Assembly (NCBI GenBank): GCA_964602415.1
Contig: CAZRQL010000018.1
Coordinates: 10,370-74,369 of the forward strand
Origin: CAZRQL01 sp964602415
GTDB taxonomy: Bacteria; Bacteroidota; Bacteroidia; Cytophagales; Flammeovirgaceae
Length of the DNA stretch: 64,000 nucleotides
Reading direction: 5' to 3'
Under the pieces are notes generated by a model that worked only from the letters and a program-made list of their open reading frames with translations, was not told where the DNA came from and searched no databases. Shown here piece after piece: positions 35,397 through 44,114 of the stretch. Positions within the stretch are counted from its first letter, which is position 1. Each line of letters opens with the position of its first letter. The position numbers and the translations under genes are program-made.

Positions 35397-35693
35397 TTAA
35401 CCCTGAATTAAAATACAAAGTGCATCTTCGGTACACTCTACACTATGAAGCACTTGTATCGGTATTTCGGTTTCATCATATTGGTAGAGCATTTTGCTGT
35501 TAGTCCCCTCTTTGTAAAGCACGCTTCCAAATAATACGGTGAGCTTTGCAGGCAGATTTGTTTTGTGTTCTTTTAATACCATACCTTTTTTAAAACCAAT
35601 TGCAATTACTTTGAATTGGTCATTTTCGCGAAGGGACTTTAGAACAGGCTGAGTACTGCCTTCCAATTGGCTGAGTAAATCTTTTATAATCAT
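35397..35693 (-). CDS. Small cupin-like protein at the end of the nos operon
   Basis: 98 residues. The central pattern GFKKGMVLKEHKTNLPAKLTV with ETEIPIQVLHSVECTEDALC resembles a short single cupin domain, though several metal-ligand positions are replaced: His in KEHK and in LHSVE remain. It overlaps nosY by 4 bp (ATGA), so it is translationally coupled to the nos genes. The function is unknown; a small metal-binding or sensing role would fit the copper-enzyme context, as inference only. Confidence 0.7.
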   Translation of the reverse strand: MIIKDLLSQLEGSTQPVLKSLRENDQFKVIAIGFKKGMVLKEHKTNLPAKLTVLFGSVLYKEGTNSKMLYQYDETEIPIQVLHSVECTEDALCILIQG

Positions 35694-36457
35694 AAATCTT
35701 TGTGTTTAAAAATTTTGAGTGAGAAGAAAAAAGGAATAAAAACCCAAAGAACGAGCAAAAAAAATGCTGTGCTCAATCCCTTTGCAGTGCCAAAAAAATC
35801 TTTGAAAATAGCCCCTGTATAACCCATCATAGCCGAAACGTCCAAATGCAATAAAATCAATATTCTTGCAAGGTCTATAGGGCTTGTGGCGGTAATAGCG
35901 ACCATCATATTTTCTATTGGATAATCTGAAAGTTGGAACAATAAAAACAATACCAATCCATCAAAAAGCAGCGCGAAATACAACCATAACAAAATAGATA
36001 TGCCAATGCCTTTTGCTTTGTCCCGACTTAAAATAGATGCCAAAAAAGAAATTGCAATAAATATAACCGAAACCATGCATCCAATACCTGTCATCATAAC
36101 TGCAATAGTTATGTCGGTAAACACCAAAAGAGGTACGCCCGCACCAACTAAAAATGCAAATAAGAAATTTATGGCAAGCCCTACAAAAAGGCTTTTCCAA
36201 ATTTTGCTGCGTTGAATGGGCTGGCTGACGAGTAGCTCTATAAACTCAGCACTATTGTAGATATAAATAGTGGAAAAGAGCATAGAAACCAATGGCACAA
36301 TAAGCAGGATAATATTTAAAAGCGTAAGAACCCCTTTGGAACTGCTGTCTTCCAATGCGAAGGAACTCCAAGAAAAGGCCGCAAGCAAGATGGTATATAG
36401 CAATACTATTTTATTTTTTAAAATATCTAAAATAATAAAGCGGGTTATTCTATTCAT
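35690..36457 (-). CDS. nosY: NosY ABC-transporter permease
   Basis: 255 residues with six hydrophobic helices. ITRFIILDILKNKIVLLYTI at the N-terminus and YIYNSAEFIELLVSQPIQRS in the first third are NosY-type features. It forms the membrane part of the NosFY ABC transporter, which with periplasmic NosD supplies the sulfur species or copper-site assembly factor for NosZ. It overlaps nosF by 4 bp (start) and the cupin gene by 4 bp (end). Confidence 0.92.
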   Translation of the reverse strand: MNRITRFIILDILKNKIVLLYTILLAAFSWSSFALEDSSSKGVLTLLNIILLIVPLVSMLFSTIYIYNSAEFIELLVSQPIQRSKIWKSLFVGLAINFLFAFLVGAGVPLLVFTDITIAVMMTGIGCMVSVIFIAISFLASILSRDKAKGIGISILLWLYFALLFDGLVLFLLFQLSDYPIENMMVAITATSPIDLARILILLHLDVSAMMGYTGAIFKDFFGTAKGLSTAFFLLVLWVFIPFFFSLKIFKHKDL

Positions 36458-37164
36458 GCTATTTGATTTTTCAGAATGGTTGCGATGGCTTTGGATATTT
36501 TGTTTTCACCGGTTTCGACTCTGAGCGTCTCGGTTGGCTTATGAAACACGATATTGCCTTCATGTAAAAAGATGATTTGGGTAATCAAATCATCGAGTTC
36601 ACTTAGCTGATGTGAGGTAATAAGCACCAGTTTGCCTTTTTGTTTTTCTGCTATTATTTTGTCTTTGAGCACTTCAGCGGCCAAAGGGTCTAATCCTGCG
36701 GTAGGTTCATCCAAAATCAATACATCGGGATTGAACAGAAATGCAAGGACAGCACTCACCTTCTGGCGGGTTCCACCGCTCAAAGTGCCCATTCGCTTAT
36801 TTCTCATTTCTGGCAGCAAAAAATAATGGTATAACACTTCATCATAGTCATCTTTGTGCTGACGTATATTTTTAATCATCTCAATCACTTGAGCAATACT
36901 CATATTTTCGGGGTATCTGCCTATTTGGGGCATGTAACCTATCTGGCTTCTATAGGAAAAGTCATTTTTGATACTTTTCCCCATAAATAAAATATCCCCC
37001 TCGTCGGGAATTACCATTCCGAGAATGGTTTTAATAAGTGTGGTTTTTCCGCATCCATTGGGACCAATCAAGGCAATACACTCTCCTGATTTGCACTCAA
37101 GATTTATCTTATTGAGTGCTTGTAGTTTGCCAAAGCGTTTAGATATATCCTTAATTAATATCAT
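36454..37164 (-). CDS. nosF: NosF ABC-transporter ATPase
   Basis: 236 residues with Walker A GPNGCGKTTLIK, Q-loop region around YMPQIGRYPENM, signature LSGGTRQK, Walker B VLILDEPTAGLDP and switch His in ITSHQLSELD. It is the ATPase of the NosDFY complex. Both ends overlap neighbours by ATGA (nosD upstream, nosY downstream), indicating tight translational coupling and equal expression. Confidence 0.95.
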   Translation of the reverse strand: MILIKDISKRFGKLQALNKINLECKSGECIALIGPNGCGKTTLIKTILGMVIPDEGDILFMGKSIKNDFSYRSQIGYMPQIGRYPENMSIAQVIEMIKNIRQHKDDYDEVLYHYFLLPEMRNKRMGTLSGGTRQKVSAVLAFLFNPDVLILDEPTAGLDPLAAEVLKDKIIAEKQKGKLVLITSHQLSELDDLITQIIFLHEGNIVFHKPTETLRVETGENKISKAIATILKNQIA

Positions 37165-38396
37165 AATTTAATTGAGCGCATCAAGGGGGTATTGTCAATA
37201 AAGTTGTCCGGCGTGAGGCTTGGTAATATTTTTTCGGATTTGTCTAATAAGGAGACCATAAAACTTCTGAACAGTAACATTGCAGGGGGATTGGTTTCCA
37301 CAATAACAGAAAACAAACTGAGTGGCCGATAGGGAATATCGCCAATGCCGTCCTTATTCAAATCGTAACCTTGGTATTTGTCCCAATAATTGGCAACAAA
37401 TTTATTGAGAACCAAACTTCCATTGGTGCTGACATCGAAAGTATTTGCCAAAAAATTATTATTTATTATTTCGTTGTCCATACAACTTGCCTGAATTTTC
37501 AATCCCCATCCGTTGCTTTGGAAAATGTTTTTTTCTATTTTAACTCGATTTGCCCCGTCCATAAATATAGCCGAAGTATTATTTAGAAATCGGTTATTGA
37601 AGATGTAAGAGTCAGAAATATCCTTCAACAAAATCCCATAAGAAGCATCGCCCCAGTTTTCCTTAAATGTGTTGTTCATCATAACCACATTTTTGGTGTA
37701 CATGACCGCAACTCCCGCCCCATTATTTTCAAACAAGTTGCAGAAATAAGCATCGTCGTTGGAAAACATAAAATGCAATCCATAGCGGATATTTTTTACT
37801 GATATATTGCGCCAAATAACAGAATTAGTAACAAACTCAAAATAAATGCCGTCCCGATTGCCCTTTACATAATTGCCGATAATTTGGAGGCTGTCGCTTT
37901 TCCAGCAATGAATTCCGTTGCCAATCTCCTGCTCTTGCTTTCCAAAAGCAATAATTTTATTGTTTTTTATTAAACATCTTTTGCTGTACTGTATGTAAAT
38001 ACCAAAAAAATTATCATAAACGTAGTTGTCAATTATGGTTACATGTTCGCTTTCATAGACTTTCACGCCACCCGGGTCGTCTAAAGTGGCATAACCGGAG
38101 TGCTGTATTCTAAATCCTTTGACCGTTACATGGTTGGCCTTAATGGACAATACTTCAAACTTCCTATCGCCGTCAAGTATCGGCAAATCTCTTCCCAGAA
38201 AATACAAAGGTTTATCTATAATAATATTGCCTTCTTTGTAAAAGCCCTTTTCTACAATTACAGTATCACCGGAACTTGCTGAAATGATGGCAGATTTAAT
38301 GGTTTTGAATCTGTGTTGTTGTCCTACGTACAGCGTTGCTGCATAAGGTTTGAATGTTATTAAATAAAAAATAAAGAGCAACAATCCAATTTTCAT
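37161..38396 (-). CDS. nosD: NosD periplasmic copper-site maturation protein
   Basis: 411 residues with a signal peptide (MKIGLLLFIFYLITFKPYA). The body is a right-handed parallel beta-helix of about 20-residue repeats (YVYDNFFGIYIQYSKRCLIK, FENNGAGVAVMYTKN, NVVMMNNTFKENW), typical of NosD. The C-terminal YWDKYQGYDLNKDGIGDIPY is a conserved NosD signature. NosD works in the periplasm with NosF/NosY to build the CuZ cluster of NosZ. Confidence 0.95.
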   Translation of the reverse strand: MKIGLLLFIFYLITFKPYAATLYVGQQHRFKTIKSAIISASSGDTVIVEKGFYKEGNIIIDKPLYFLGRDLPILDGDRKFEVLSIKANHVTVKGFRIQHSGYATLDDPGGVKVYESEHVTIIDNYVYDNFFGIYIQYSKRCLIKNNKIIAFGKQEQEIGNGIHCWKSDSLQIIGNYVKGNRDGIYFEFVTNSVIWRNISVKNIRYGLHFMFSNDDAYFCNLFENNGAGVAVMYTKNVVMMNNTFKENWGDASYGILLKDISDSYIFNNRFLNNTSAIFMDGANRVKIEKNIFQSNGWGLKIQASCMDNEIINNNFLANTFDVSTNGSLVLNKFVANYWDKYQGYDLNKDGIGDIPYRPLSLFSVIVETNPPAMLLFRSFMVSLLDKSEKILPSLTPDNFIDNTPLMRSIKL

Positions 38397-39415
38397 TCAA
38401 TGAATTGATTTATGTTTTCCCAATTCAAAATTTCAGCATTCCATTTCATAGCGTATTTTTCGGCATTTTGTTTGGAGGCAAAAGCGGCAACGTTACCGCC
38501 CATCGGGCTGTGTATTTCTTCAGAATGTATAAAAAATGCCTGTTTAACATCAATCAAAATATTGTTACTGTCATATTGATTGACAAACCATTGGCTGTAT
38601 TCGTGTTTTGTGTTTTCTCTGGCGTACCCCAACATGCAACTTATATCATCAAATTTGTACACTCTTCCCTTTTTGGTAATCATTTCCGCTGCAAAACGTC
38701 CATCTGCTATGGTCATTTGGCAAAAATCGCAATTATCTTTATGCAATTTGATGGCCACCGGGTCAGTTTGCCCGCAGCCAACAAGTACAAAAATGCACAC
38801 CAAAATCGAGGCACTTTTGAGTCTCCATTCTCTAAACTTACTCAAAGAGTTGGTCTCTATTAAAACGGTAAATAATAGTATAATTCCAGAAATAATAAAC
38901 AACCATCCGCCTGCATCGGGAATTGAGAAAGCCCCAAAGTTTAAAAGCTGTTTATAGCCAATAATAGGGGGCTGGTAGGCCATCCCCGGAACAATAATGG
39001 CAGCATGTGGGTCGAGATTGTGCCCATAATTGTAATTCCAGCGGTAAAAATCCACCATCGCCAAAACGCCAAACAACGCAAAAGCGGTAAAGCAAACATA
39101 CAACAACCATTTCCTACCAATCACCGCCGTAAATACCATTAACAAAGCAAAAAAACCAATAATATAAGGAAGAACCGTAAACTCAATAAAGTTTTCAGCA
39201 TGCAGAGTTTGCATACCAATATAATGATTTAAACCATTTATAATTTCAACATCTCCCCCGAGTTTATTGGAATAAATGAGCAAAGCCAGCCCTTCAGGGT
39301 ATTGAGGAGCATCCAATTCTATCCGCCAAATAGGGATAAATATGGAAATAACTAGCAGAATTGCACTTAAAACATGCAAAATTTTAGATATAGTTGTTAT
39401 TTTATTTTTATTCAT
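38393..39415 (-). CDS. nosL: NosL with an extra N-terminal multi-helix membrane domain
   Basis: 340 residues. Residues 1 to about 200 are a membrane domain of four to five helices (ILHVLSAILLVISIFIPIW, LPYIIGFFALLMVF, WLLYVCFTAFALFGVLAMV, WLFIISGIILLFTVLI). An internal lipobox-like ILVCIFVLVGC is followed by the NosL domain with the copper-binding DNCDFCQMTI and FDDISCMLGY. NosL is the periplasmic Cu(I) chaperone for NosZ, usually a small separate lipoprotein. Here it is one open frame with the membrane part, with no stop or frameshift at the junction. Overlaps nosD by 4 bp. Confidence 0.9.
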   Translation of the reverse strand: MNKNKITTISKILHVLSAILLVISIFIPIWRIELDAPQYPEGLALLIYSNKLGGDVEIINGLNHYIGMQTLHAENFIEFTVLPYIIGFFALLMVFTAVIGRKWLLYVCFTAFALFGVLAMVDFYRWNYNYGHNLDPHAAIIVPGMAYQPPIIGYKQLLNFGAFSIPDAGGWLFIISGIILLFTVLIETNSLSKFREWRLKSASILVCIFVLVGCGQTDPVAIKLHKDNCDFCQMTIADGRFAAEMITKKGRVYKFDDISCMLGYARENTKHEYSQWFVNQYDSNNILIDVKQAFFIHSEEIHSPMGGNVAAFASKQNAEKYAMKWNAEILNWENINQFIE

Positions 39416-39437
39416 GACTTTAATTGGTTTTAATAAA

Positions 39438-39474
39438 AAAAGAAGTAGAAATATAATGAATTTCTACTTCTTTT
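39438..39474 (-). terminator. Hairpin terminator between nosZ and the nosL-D-F-Y genes
   Basis: A perfect 15-bp stem (39438-39452 with 39460-39474) around a 7-nt loop. On the minus strand it is followed by a T run, so it should end or thin the cytochrome c-nosZ transcript before nosL. Read-through would give lower expression of the maturation genes than of nosZ. Confidence 0.8.
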
Positions 39475-39493
39475 ATAGTTCCTGAGTAGAAGA

Positions 39494-41464
39494 TTATTTG
39501 GAGGCAACTGCTTTTCTACCTACGTGGAAACTGATTGGTAGAGAGCTTCCTGCCGGAGATACCCGAACATACCCTTGCATTTCTTGGTGCAACGCACTGC
39601 AAAAATCGGTGCAATACATAGGGAATATACCCACTCTATCGGGAATCCATTTTAGTGTGGTGGTTTCTCCGGGCATGATAAGCAGTTCTCCATTATTGGC
39701 TCCTTTGATACCAAAGCCATGCGGTACATCCCAATCTTGCTCCAGATTGGTAACGTGGAAATACACTTCATCACCCAATTTTACGCCTTCAATATTATCG
39801 GGTGCAAAGTGCGAGCGAACAGAGGTCATGTACACATGCACCTTATTGCCTTCGCGTATTACTTTTGCTTCGCCTTCTCCTTTGGCGGCATAGGGGTGTT
39901 TATTGTCTTCTATTTTGTAAATCTTCAACTGGCCGTTGTTTCTGATTAAATCTGCAGGGGCTGCATTGGCATAGTGTGGCTCTCCTATGGTTGGGAAATC
40001 CAAAATCATCTGCATTTTTTCCCCGCTGATATCGTATATCTGCGCACTTTGGGTCAATTCTGGGCCTGTTGGCAGGTAACGGTCTTTAGTGATTTTGTTG
40101 TATGCAATCAAATATTGCCCAAAAGGCTTGGCTGTGTTGCCCCCGGGAATACACAAATGTCCTACGGAATAAAATGTAGGCACTCTGTCAACCACTGTCA
40201 AATCTTTAATATTCCATTTGACAACTTCAGAAGAAACAAACATAGAAGTGTAGGCATAGCCCTTTCCATCAAATTCAGTATGCAAGGGGCCTAAGCCGGG
40301 CTTTTTAACTTCGCCATACAAAACTGACTCGTATTTGAGTACCGGAATTCCGTAATAATCCCCATCAAAATCTTGATTGGCAATAGATTTTTGTATTTTA
40401 TCATAGCTAAATACAGGGATGAGTGCCGCCAATTTGCCGCTGCCGACTATGTATTCGCCTGTGGGATCTACATCGCAGCCGTGAGGAGACTTGGGGCAGG
40501 GCATGAAATAGCATATATCTTTGAACTCCGCAATATCCAATACAGTAACCTCTTCTTTGATGGTAGAAGTGGCTGTGTGCGTTTCTTCATTGTAAATATT
40601 GTGTGCGTAGCGAACTTTTTGCTTCTTGCCCTTGCCGGCTTTGATGTACTCTTCGGCTTTTTTCCAATTTACCGCCATAATAAAGTCCTTATCTCTTTGC
40701 GAAGCGTTTACCTCCAACAAAGTATTTGCCTGTTCTGTGTTGTAGCAGCTAAAAAAGAACCATCCGTGCGATTTTCCTTTTCCGCTACGCGCCAAATCAA
40801 AATTTACCCCGGGGGTTTTCAATTGGAAAGCCAAATTCATTTCACCAGTTTTTTTGTCAATACTTATGAAACTAATGTGGCCTTTAAAATTCTCTTTGTA
40901 GGTATCAATAGGCACATCTCCATTGGCATCATCTGAAGGAACGCTAAAACGTGTGCTTGCCACAATGTACTCTGTGTTTTCTGTGCCGTAAGGCGAACTG
41001 TGGTTGCCTGCGCTGTTGGGTAGCTCCATAATTTCGGCAGTACGGAAAGTTTTCAGATCGACCCTTGCGACTCGAGGGGTGTTATTGCCATTGCCAAAAG
41101 CCCATCGGCCATCTACTTCGCCTGCTGTCTGTGAGAGTTCGATATGGTGCAAATCATCCCAGGGTACAAAGCCGTGCGAAGTGTTGAGCATGGGCTTGGT
41201 TTCTTCGCTGTAGCCCCAACCTTTCTCAGGATCAACCGAAAAGACAGGAATCACCCGAAACAACCTTCCACTGGGCAGACCGTACACACTCATCTGGCCA
41301 CTAAATCCGCCTGAAACAAAATTGTAAAACTTGTCATAGCTCCCCGGTGGCACGTAAGCCTTTGAAGCAGCATCTCCGCTTATGGCGTTGCCCGCATTTT
41401 TGGGCTTACATGATACCACGATAAGCACCGTAAACAATACAATTAAAAAATTTATCTTTTTCAT
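39494..41464 (-). CDS. nosZ: Nitrous-oxide reductase NosZ (clade II type, lipoprotein)
   Basis: 656 residues. It has a Sec-type lipoprotein signal (MKKINFLIVLFTVLIVVSC), not the twin-arginine signal of clade I enzymes. CuZ-ligand histidine motifs are visible: DDLHHIELSQ, NHSSPYGTE, SPHGCDVDPTG, GPLHTEFDGKG, GHLCIPGGN and EPHYANAAP. The C-terminal CuA site is Cys618, Cys622, His626 and Met629 in CTDFCSALHQEM. It reduces N2O to N2 in the periplasm or at the outer leaflet. The gene follows its cytochrome c by 23 nt and ends before a strong hairpin. Confidence 0.97.
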   Translation of the reverse strand: MKKINFLIVLFTVLIVVSCKPKNAGNAISGDAASKAYVPPGSYDKFYNFVSGGFSGQMSVYGLPSGRLFRVIPVFSVDPEKGWGYSEETKPMLNTSHGFVPWDDLHHIELSQTAGEVDGRWAFGNGNNTPRVARVDLKTFRTAEIMELPNSAGNHSSPYGTENTEYIVASTRFSVPSDDANGDVPIDTYKENFKGHISFISIDKKTGEMNLAFQLKTPGVNFDLARSGKGKSHGWFFFSCYNTEQANTLLEVNASQRDKDFIMAVNWKKAEEYIKAGKGKKQKVRYAHNIYNEETHTATSTIKEEVTVLDIAEFKDICYFMPCPKSPHGCDVDPTGEYIVGSGKLAALIPVFSYDKIQKSIANQDFDGDYYGIPVLKYESVLYGEVKKPGLGPLHTEFDGKGYAYTSMFVSSEVVKWNIKDLTVVDRVPTFYSVGHLCIPGGNTAKPFGQYLIAYNKITKDRYLPTGPELTQSAQIYDISGEKMQMILDFPTIGEPHYANAAPADLIRNNGQLKIYKIEDNKHPYAAKGEGEAKVIREGNKVHVYMTSVRSHFAPDNIEGVKLGDEVYFHVTNLEQDWDVPHGFGIKGANNGELLIMPGETTTLKWIPDRVGIFPMYCTDFCSALHQEMQGYVRVSPAGSSLPISFHVGRKAVASK

Positions 41465-41487
41465 AATTAATTATAATTACCTTTTAA

Positions 41488-41970
41488 TTATTTAACTCCA
41501 TCATTTTTGCGCATAAACTCCAGTATGCTTCTGGCTTCATCATCAACAAGGTTTTGATTGGGCATCCGCACAAGACAAAGCTCCAACTGGGCTTGCAACT
41601 CAGGGTCTTTATCAATCATCGGGTTGGGATTGGTGATAAAATTCATCAGCCAGTAAGGCGTTCTTCTTTCAGTTACGCCTTTCCAGCCCGGACCGACCAA
41701 ACGCTCATCTGTGAGTTTATGACAAGAAATACATTTAGTGCCCGAAACAGCCTCTCCTTTAGATGCCATTGCTTCGTCCAATGCACCCAATACAAGATTG
41801 TCAGCCGAAAATTTACCTTCCCCACGACTGGGATCGTAGCTGCTAACATCTTTTCCGGCACTTTTTGAAACATCCGTTGAACCGTTGTTTCCTTGATTTT
41901 TAGTTCCTCCGCCGCAGGAGGTTACTATAATGATGAAAGCAGTTATGACTGCATAAAATGTGTTGTTCAT
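41488..41970 (-). CDS. Monoheme cytochrome c lipoprotein, nosZ-linked
   Basis: 160 residues with lipoprotein signal (MNNTFYAVITAFIIIVTSC). After a low-complexity Gly/Asn/Ser linker comes a cytochrome c domain: heme motif CISCH with KLTDERLVGPGWKGVTERR downstream and a likely axial Met in VRMPNQNL. It probably hands electrons to the CuA site of NosZ, encoded 23 nt downstream. An Fnr-type box lies 52 nt upstream of the start. Confidence 0.9.
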   Translation of the reverse strand: MNNTFYAVITAFIIIVTSCGGGTKNQGNNGSTDVSKSAGKDVSSYDPSRGEGKFSADNLVLGALDEAMASKGEAVSGTKCISCHKLTDERLVGPGWKGVTERRTPYWLMNFITNPNPMIDKDPELQAQLELCLVRMPNQNLVDDEARSILEFMRKNDGVK

Positions 41971-42021
41971 TTAAGTGTATTTAAGCACTACAAAGGAACT
42001 GATATTAAAAAAATTGATTTA

Positions 42022-42033
42022 TGACTGCAATCA
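42022..42033 (-). promoter_or_regulatory. Fnr/Crp-type box upstream of cytochrome c-nosZ
   Basis: TGAC-TGCA-ATCA, inside the longer inverted repeat TATGA-N6-TCATA (42020-42035). This matches the Fnr-family pattern TGAt-N4-aTCA, 52 nt before the cytochrome c start on the minus strand. The same spacing of half-sites occurs at 42189-42200 and 44103-44114. Confidence 0.65.
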
Positions 42034-42188
42034 TAAAATTGGTTTTATTTATCTATAAAAATTTGAAAAATATTTAAACTGAATGTATAAAAATTATGTT
42101 GCGTAACCGATTAAAATTATCACATCTTAATAAAAAATGACATAACAAAATTTTAAAATATACCAAAAGAAACTTTTAAATAAAAAAA

Positions 42189-42200
42189 TGATTTTTATCA
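42189..42200 (+). promoter_or_regulatory. Fnr/Crp-type box upstream of the nos-linked regulator
   Basis: TGAT-TTTT-ATCA, perfect half-sites with a 4-nt spacer, 69 nt before the regulator ATG at 42269. The surrounding DNA (42040-42260) is very AT-rich, so some chance matches are expected; the repeated half-site spacing makes a real operator plausible. Confidence 0.6.
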
Positions 42201-42268
42201 TAAAAAAAATAAAATTAAAAAAATAGTTTTTTTTGATAAAAAACTATAGCTTGGAAAGAAAATATTGT

Positions 42269-42862
42269 ATGTTTATTGATATAAGTTTGCTTAACGAACA
42301 CGCTGGAATTGAAAAAAAATATAAAAAGGGGGAGCGAATATTTGTCGAAGGCGACCAACCCCGCTATTATCATCAAATCATTGATGGTGTGGTAAAAATG
42401 TTTAACATTAACTCTGAAGGTAGAGAGTTTACGCAGGGTATATTCTATGAGGGTGAAAGTTTCGGAGAGCCGCCGGTTTTTTTAAATAGCCCTTATCCGG
42501 CTACGGCTGAAGCCCTCCAAAACGCTACAATCCTAAGAGTCCCGAAAGAGTCATTCTTAAAACTTTTGGATGAGTCCCCGCAACTGCAAAATAAAATGAT
42601 ACTACTTTTGGCAAACCGTACATATTGTAAGGCTATTGCAGCTAAAATAATTGTCAACAGCGACCCTGAAACCCGTATATTATCTTTTTTAAATTACTAC
42701 AAATTAAGATATAAGTTGGGAGAGAAAAAAGTGTTGATTCCTATGACTCGGCAGCAAATAGCCAACCACACCGCTCTTAGAGTAGAAACAACCATCAGAA
42801 CCTTAATAAAGTTAAAAAATAAAGGTAAATTAGAAATAATTGATCGAAAATTATATTATTGA
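42269..42862 (+). CDS. Crp/Fnr-family regulator of the nos island
   Basis: About 197 residues from the ATG at 42269 (a TTG at 42233 would extend it). N-terminal effector domain: KGERIFVEGDQPRYYHQIID, GVVKMFNINSEGREFTQGIF, YEGESFGEPPVFLNSPYPAT. C-terminal helix-turn-helix: MTRQQIANHTALRVETTIRT. There is no N-terminal Cys cluster, so it resembles the NO/redox-responsive Dnr/NnrR-like group more than Fnr; the ligand is inference. It sits between nosZ and the oxidase-like gene, and an Fnr-type box precedes it. Confidence 0.9.
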   Translation: MFIDISLLNEHAGIEKKYKKGERIFVEGDQPRYYHQIIDGVVKMFNINSEGREFTQGIFYEGESFGEPPVFLNSPYPATAEALQNATILRVPKESFLKLLDESPQLQNKMILLLANRTYCKAIAAKIIVNSDPETRILSFLNYYKLRYKLGEKKVLIPMTRQQIANHTALRVETTIRTLIKLKNKGKLEIIDRKLYY

Positions 42863-42863
42863 T

Positions 42864-44081
42864 ATGGAAAAACAGGTATTGAGAAAATGGATGGTTCTAT
42901 CCTTTTTTAGCCTCTTCTTGGTTGCTTTATTGGGGGTATTGATGCGTTACAAAATCGGCTTTTCCTTGCCGCTTCTCAACCAAAAAAACTTACAACATGC
43001 CCACTCTCACTTTGCATTTGGGGGATGGATTACGCAAACCTTATTTTTATTTTTATTACATAGTCTTGGTGATAAAATTGATAAAAAAAGAATTAGGCTA
43101 TACAACTACTTATTGATGACAAACTGGATGATTGCATTGGGTATGCTTGTTGCCTTTGCCGTACAAGGGTATGCCTTTTATTCTATTCTTTTTTCAAGTT
43201 TATCGATTGTTATCTCCTTTGTATTTGCCAGATTATTTTGGAAAGATGCAAAACACCATCCCAATAAAGTTGGGATTGAATGGTTTAGATATTCTTTAAT
43301 CTTCATGGTGATTTCGACCCTGGGCACTTTATCGCTTATGTATATGATGGTGTCCAAAAGCCTTGAGCAGCACACCTATTTGGCATCTGTATATTGGTAT
43401 TTGCATTTCCAATACAACGGTTGGTTTTTCTTTGCCTGCATGGGGCTGCTATTTAGTCATTTTGGCAATTTACACAGTTATTTTACTGCCAATCGTTTGG
43501 CATTACGATTGCTGGCTGTTAGCTGCTTGCCTGCTTATGGATTATCGGTATTGTGGTTGGATTTGCCAATATGGATTGTAATAGTTATTGCTATTGCTGC
43601 ATCAGTCCAAGCGATGGGGTGGTTCTTATTGCTATTTGATGGATACAAGTCAAAAGTTATCAAATCAGAAAATATCACACCACCCATAAAATGGCTATTG
43701 ATTATCATAATAGCAGCCGGTAGCGTTAAGTTTGGGTTACAACTCGCCTCGACAGTGCCGGCGGTTAGTCAATTAGCCTTTGGTTTCAGACCAATTGTCA
43801 TTGCGTACCTGCATTTGGTACTATTGGCTTTTATCAGTTTGTTGCTTATCGCCTACTCTTTTATGACAGAAATCGCCAAAATGAATAAAACCGCTTTTAT
43901 TGGTATCGTTATTTTTGTTGTTGGCATTCTGTTCAATGAATTGTTGTTGGGTTTGCAAGGTGTTTTATCGTTGAGCTATATTGTTGTGCCACATATCAAT
44001 TTATTTTTATTTTTGGCTTCCTTGTTGCTCATTGTGGGAAGTATAATTTTATTAATCTCCCAATTATCATCAAAATACTAA
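42864..44081 (+). CDS. Heme-copper-oxidase-subunit-I-like membrane protein
   Basis: 405 residues from the ATG at 42864, 1 nt after the regulator stop. About twelve hydrophobic helices. The motif LQHAHSHFAFGGWITQTLF resembles the low-spin-heme His region of heme-copper oxidases/NorB (HSHL..GW) and WYLHFQYNGWFFFACMGLL resembles another oxidase helix. I do not find the GHPEVY or HH copper-site motifs, so a catalytic CuB/FeB centre looks absent or altered. Possibly a heme protein related to NnrS/NorB in N-oxide metabolism; function unproven. Confidence 0.65.
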   Translation: MEKQVLRKWMVLSFFSLFLVALLGVLMRYKIGFSLPLLNQKNLQHAHSHFAFGGWITQTLFLFLLHSLGDKIDKKRIRLYNYLLMTNWMIALGMLVAFAVQGYAFYSILFSSLSIVISFVFARLFWKDAKHHPNKVGIEWFRYSLIFMVISTLGTLSLMYMMVSKSLEQHTYLASVYWYLHFQYNGWFFFACMGLLFSHFGNLHSYFTANRLALRLLAVSCLPAYGLSVLWLDLPIWIVIVIAIAASVQAMGWFLLLFDGYKSKVIKSENITPPIKWLLIIIIAAGSVKFGLQLASTVPAVSQLAFGFRPIVIAYLHLVLLAFISLLLIAYSFMTEIAKMNKTAFIGIVIFVVGILFNELLLGLQGVLSLSYIVVPHINLFLFLASLLLIVGSIILLISQLSSKY

Positions 44082-44102
44082 AAAACTAAATTCCTGTTTT
44101 TG

Positions 44103-44114
44103 TGATTGGAATCA
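44103..44114 (+). promoter_or_regulatory. Fnr/Crp-type box upstream of the fasciclin gene
   Basis: TGAT-TGGA-ATCA is a perfect dyad (TGATT-GG-AATCA), 43 nt before the ATG at 44158. It has the same half-site spacing as the boxes at 42022 and 42189. Confidence 0.65.

Noticed and set aside
40373..40936. 187-residue plus-strand ORF opposite nosZ
   Set aside because: It overlaps the strongly conserved NosZ coding frame and has no domain or signal; a shadow frame.
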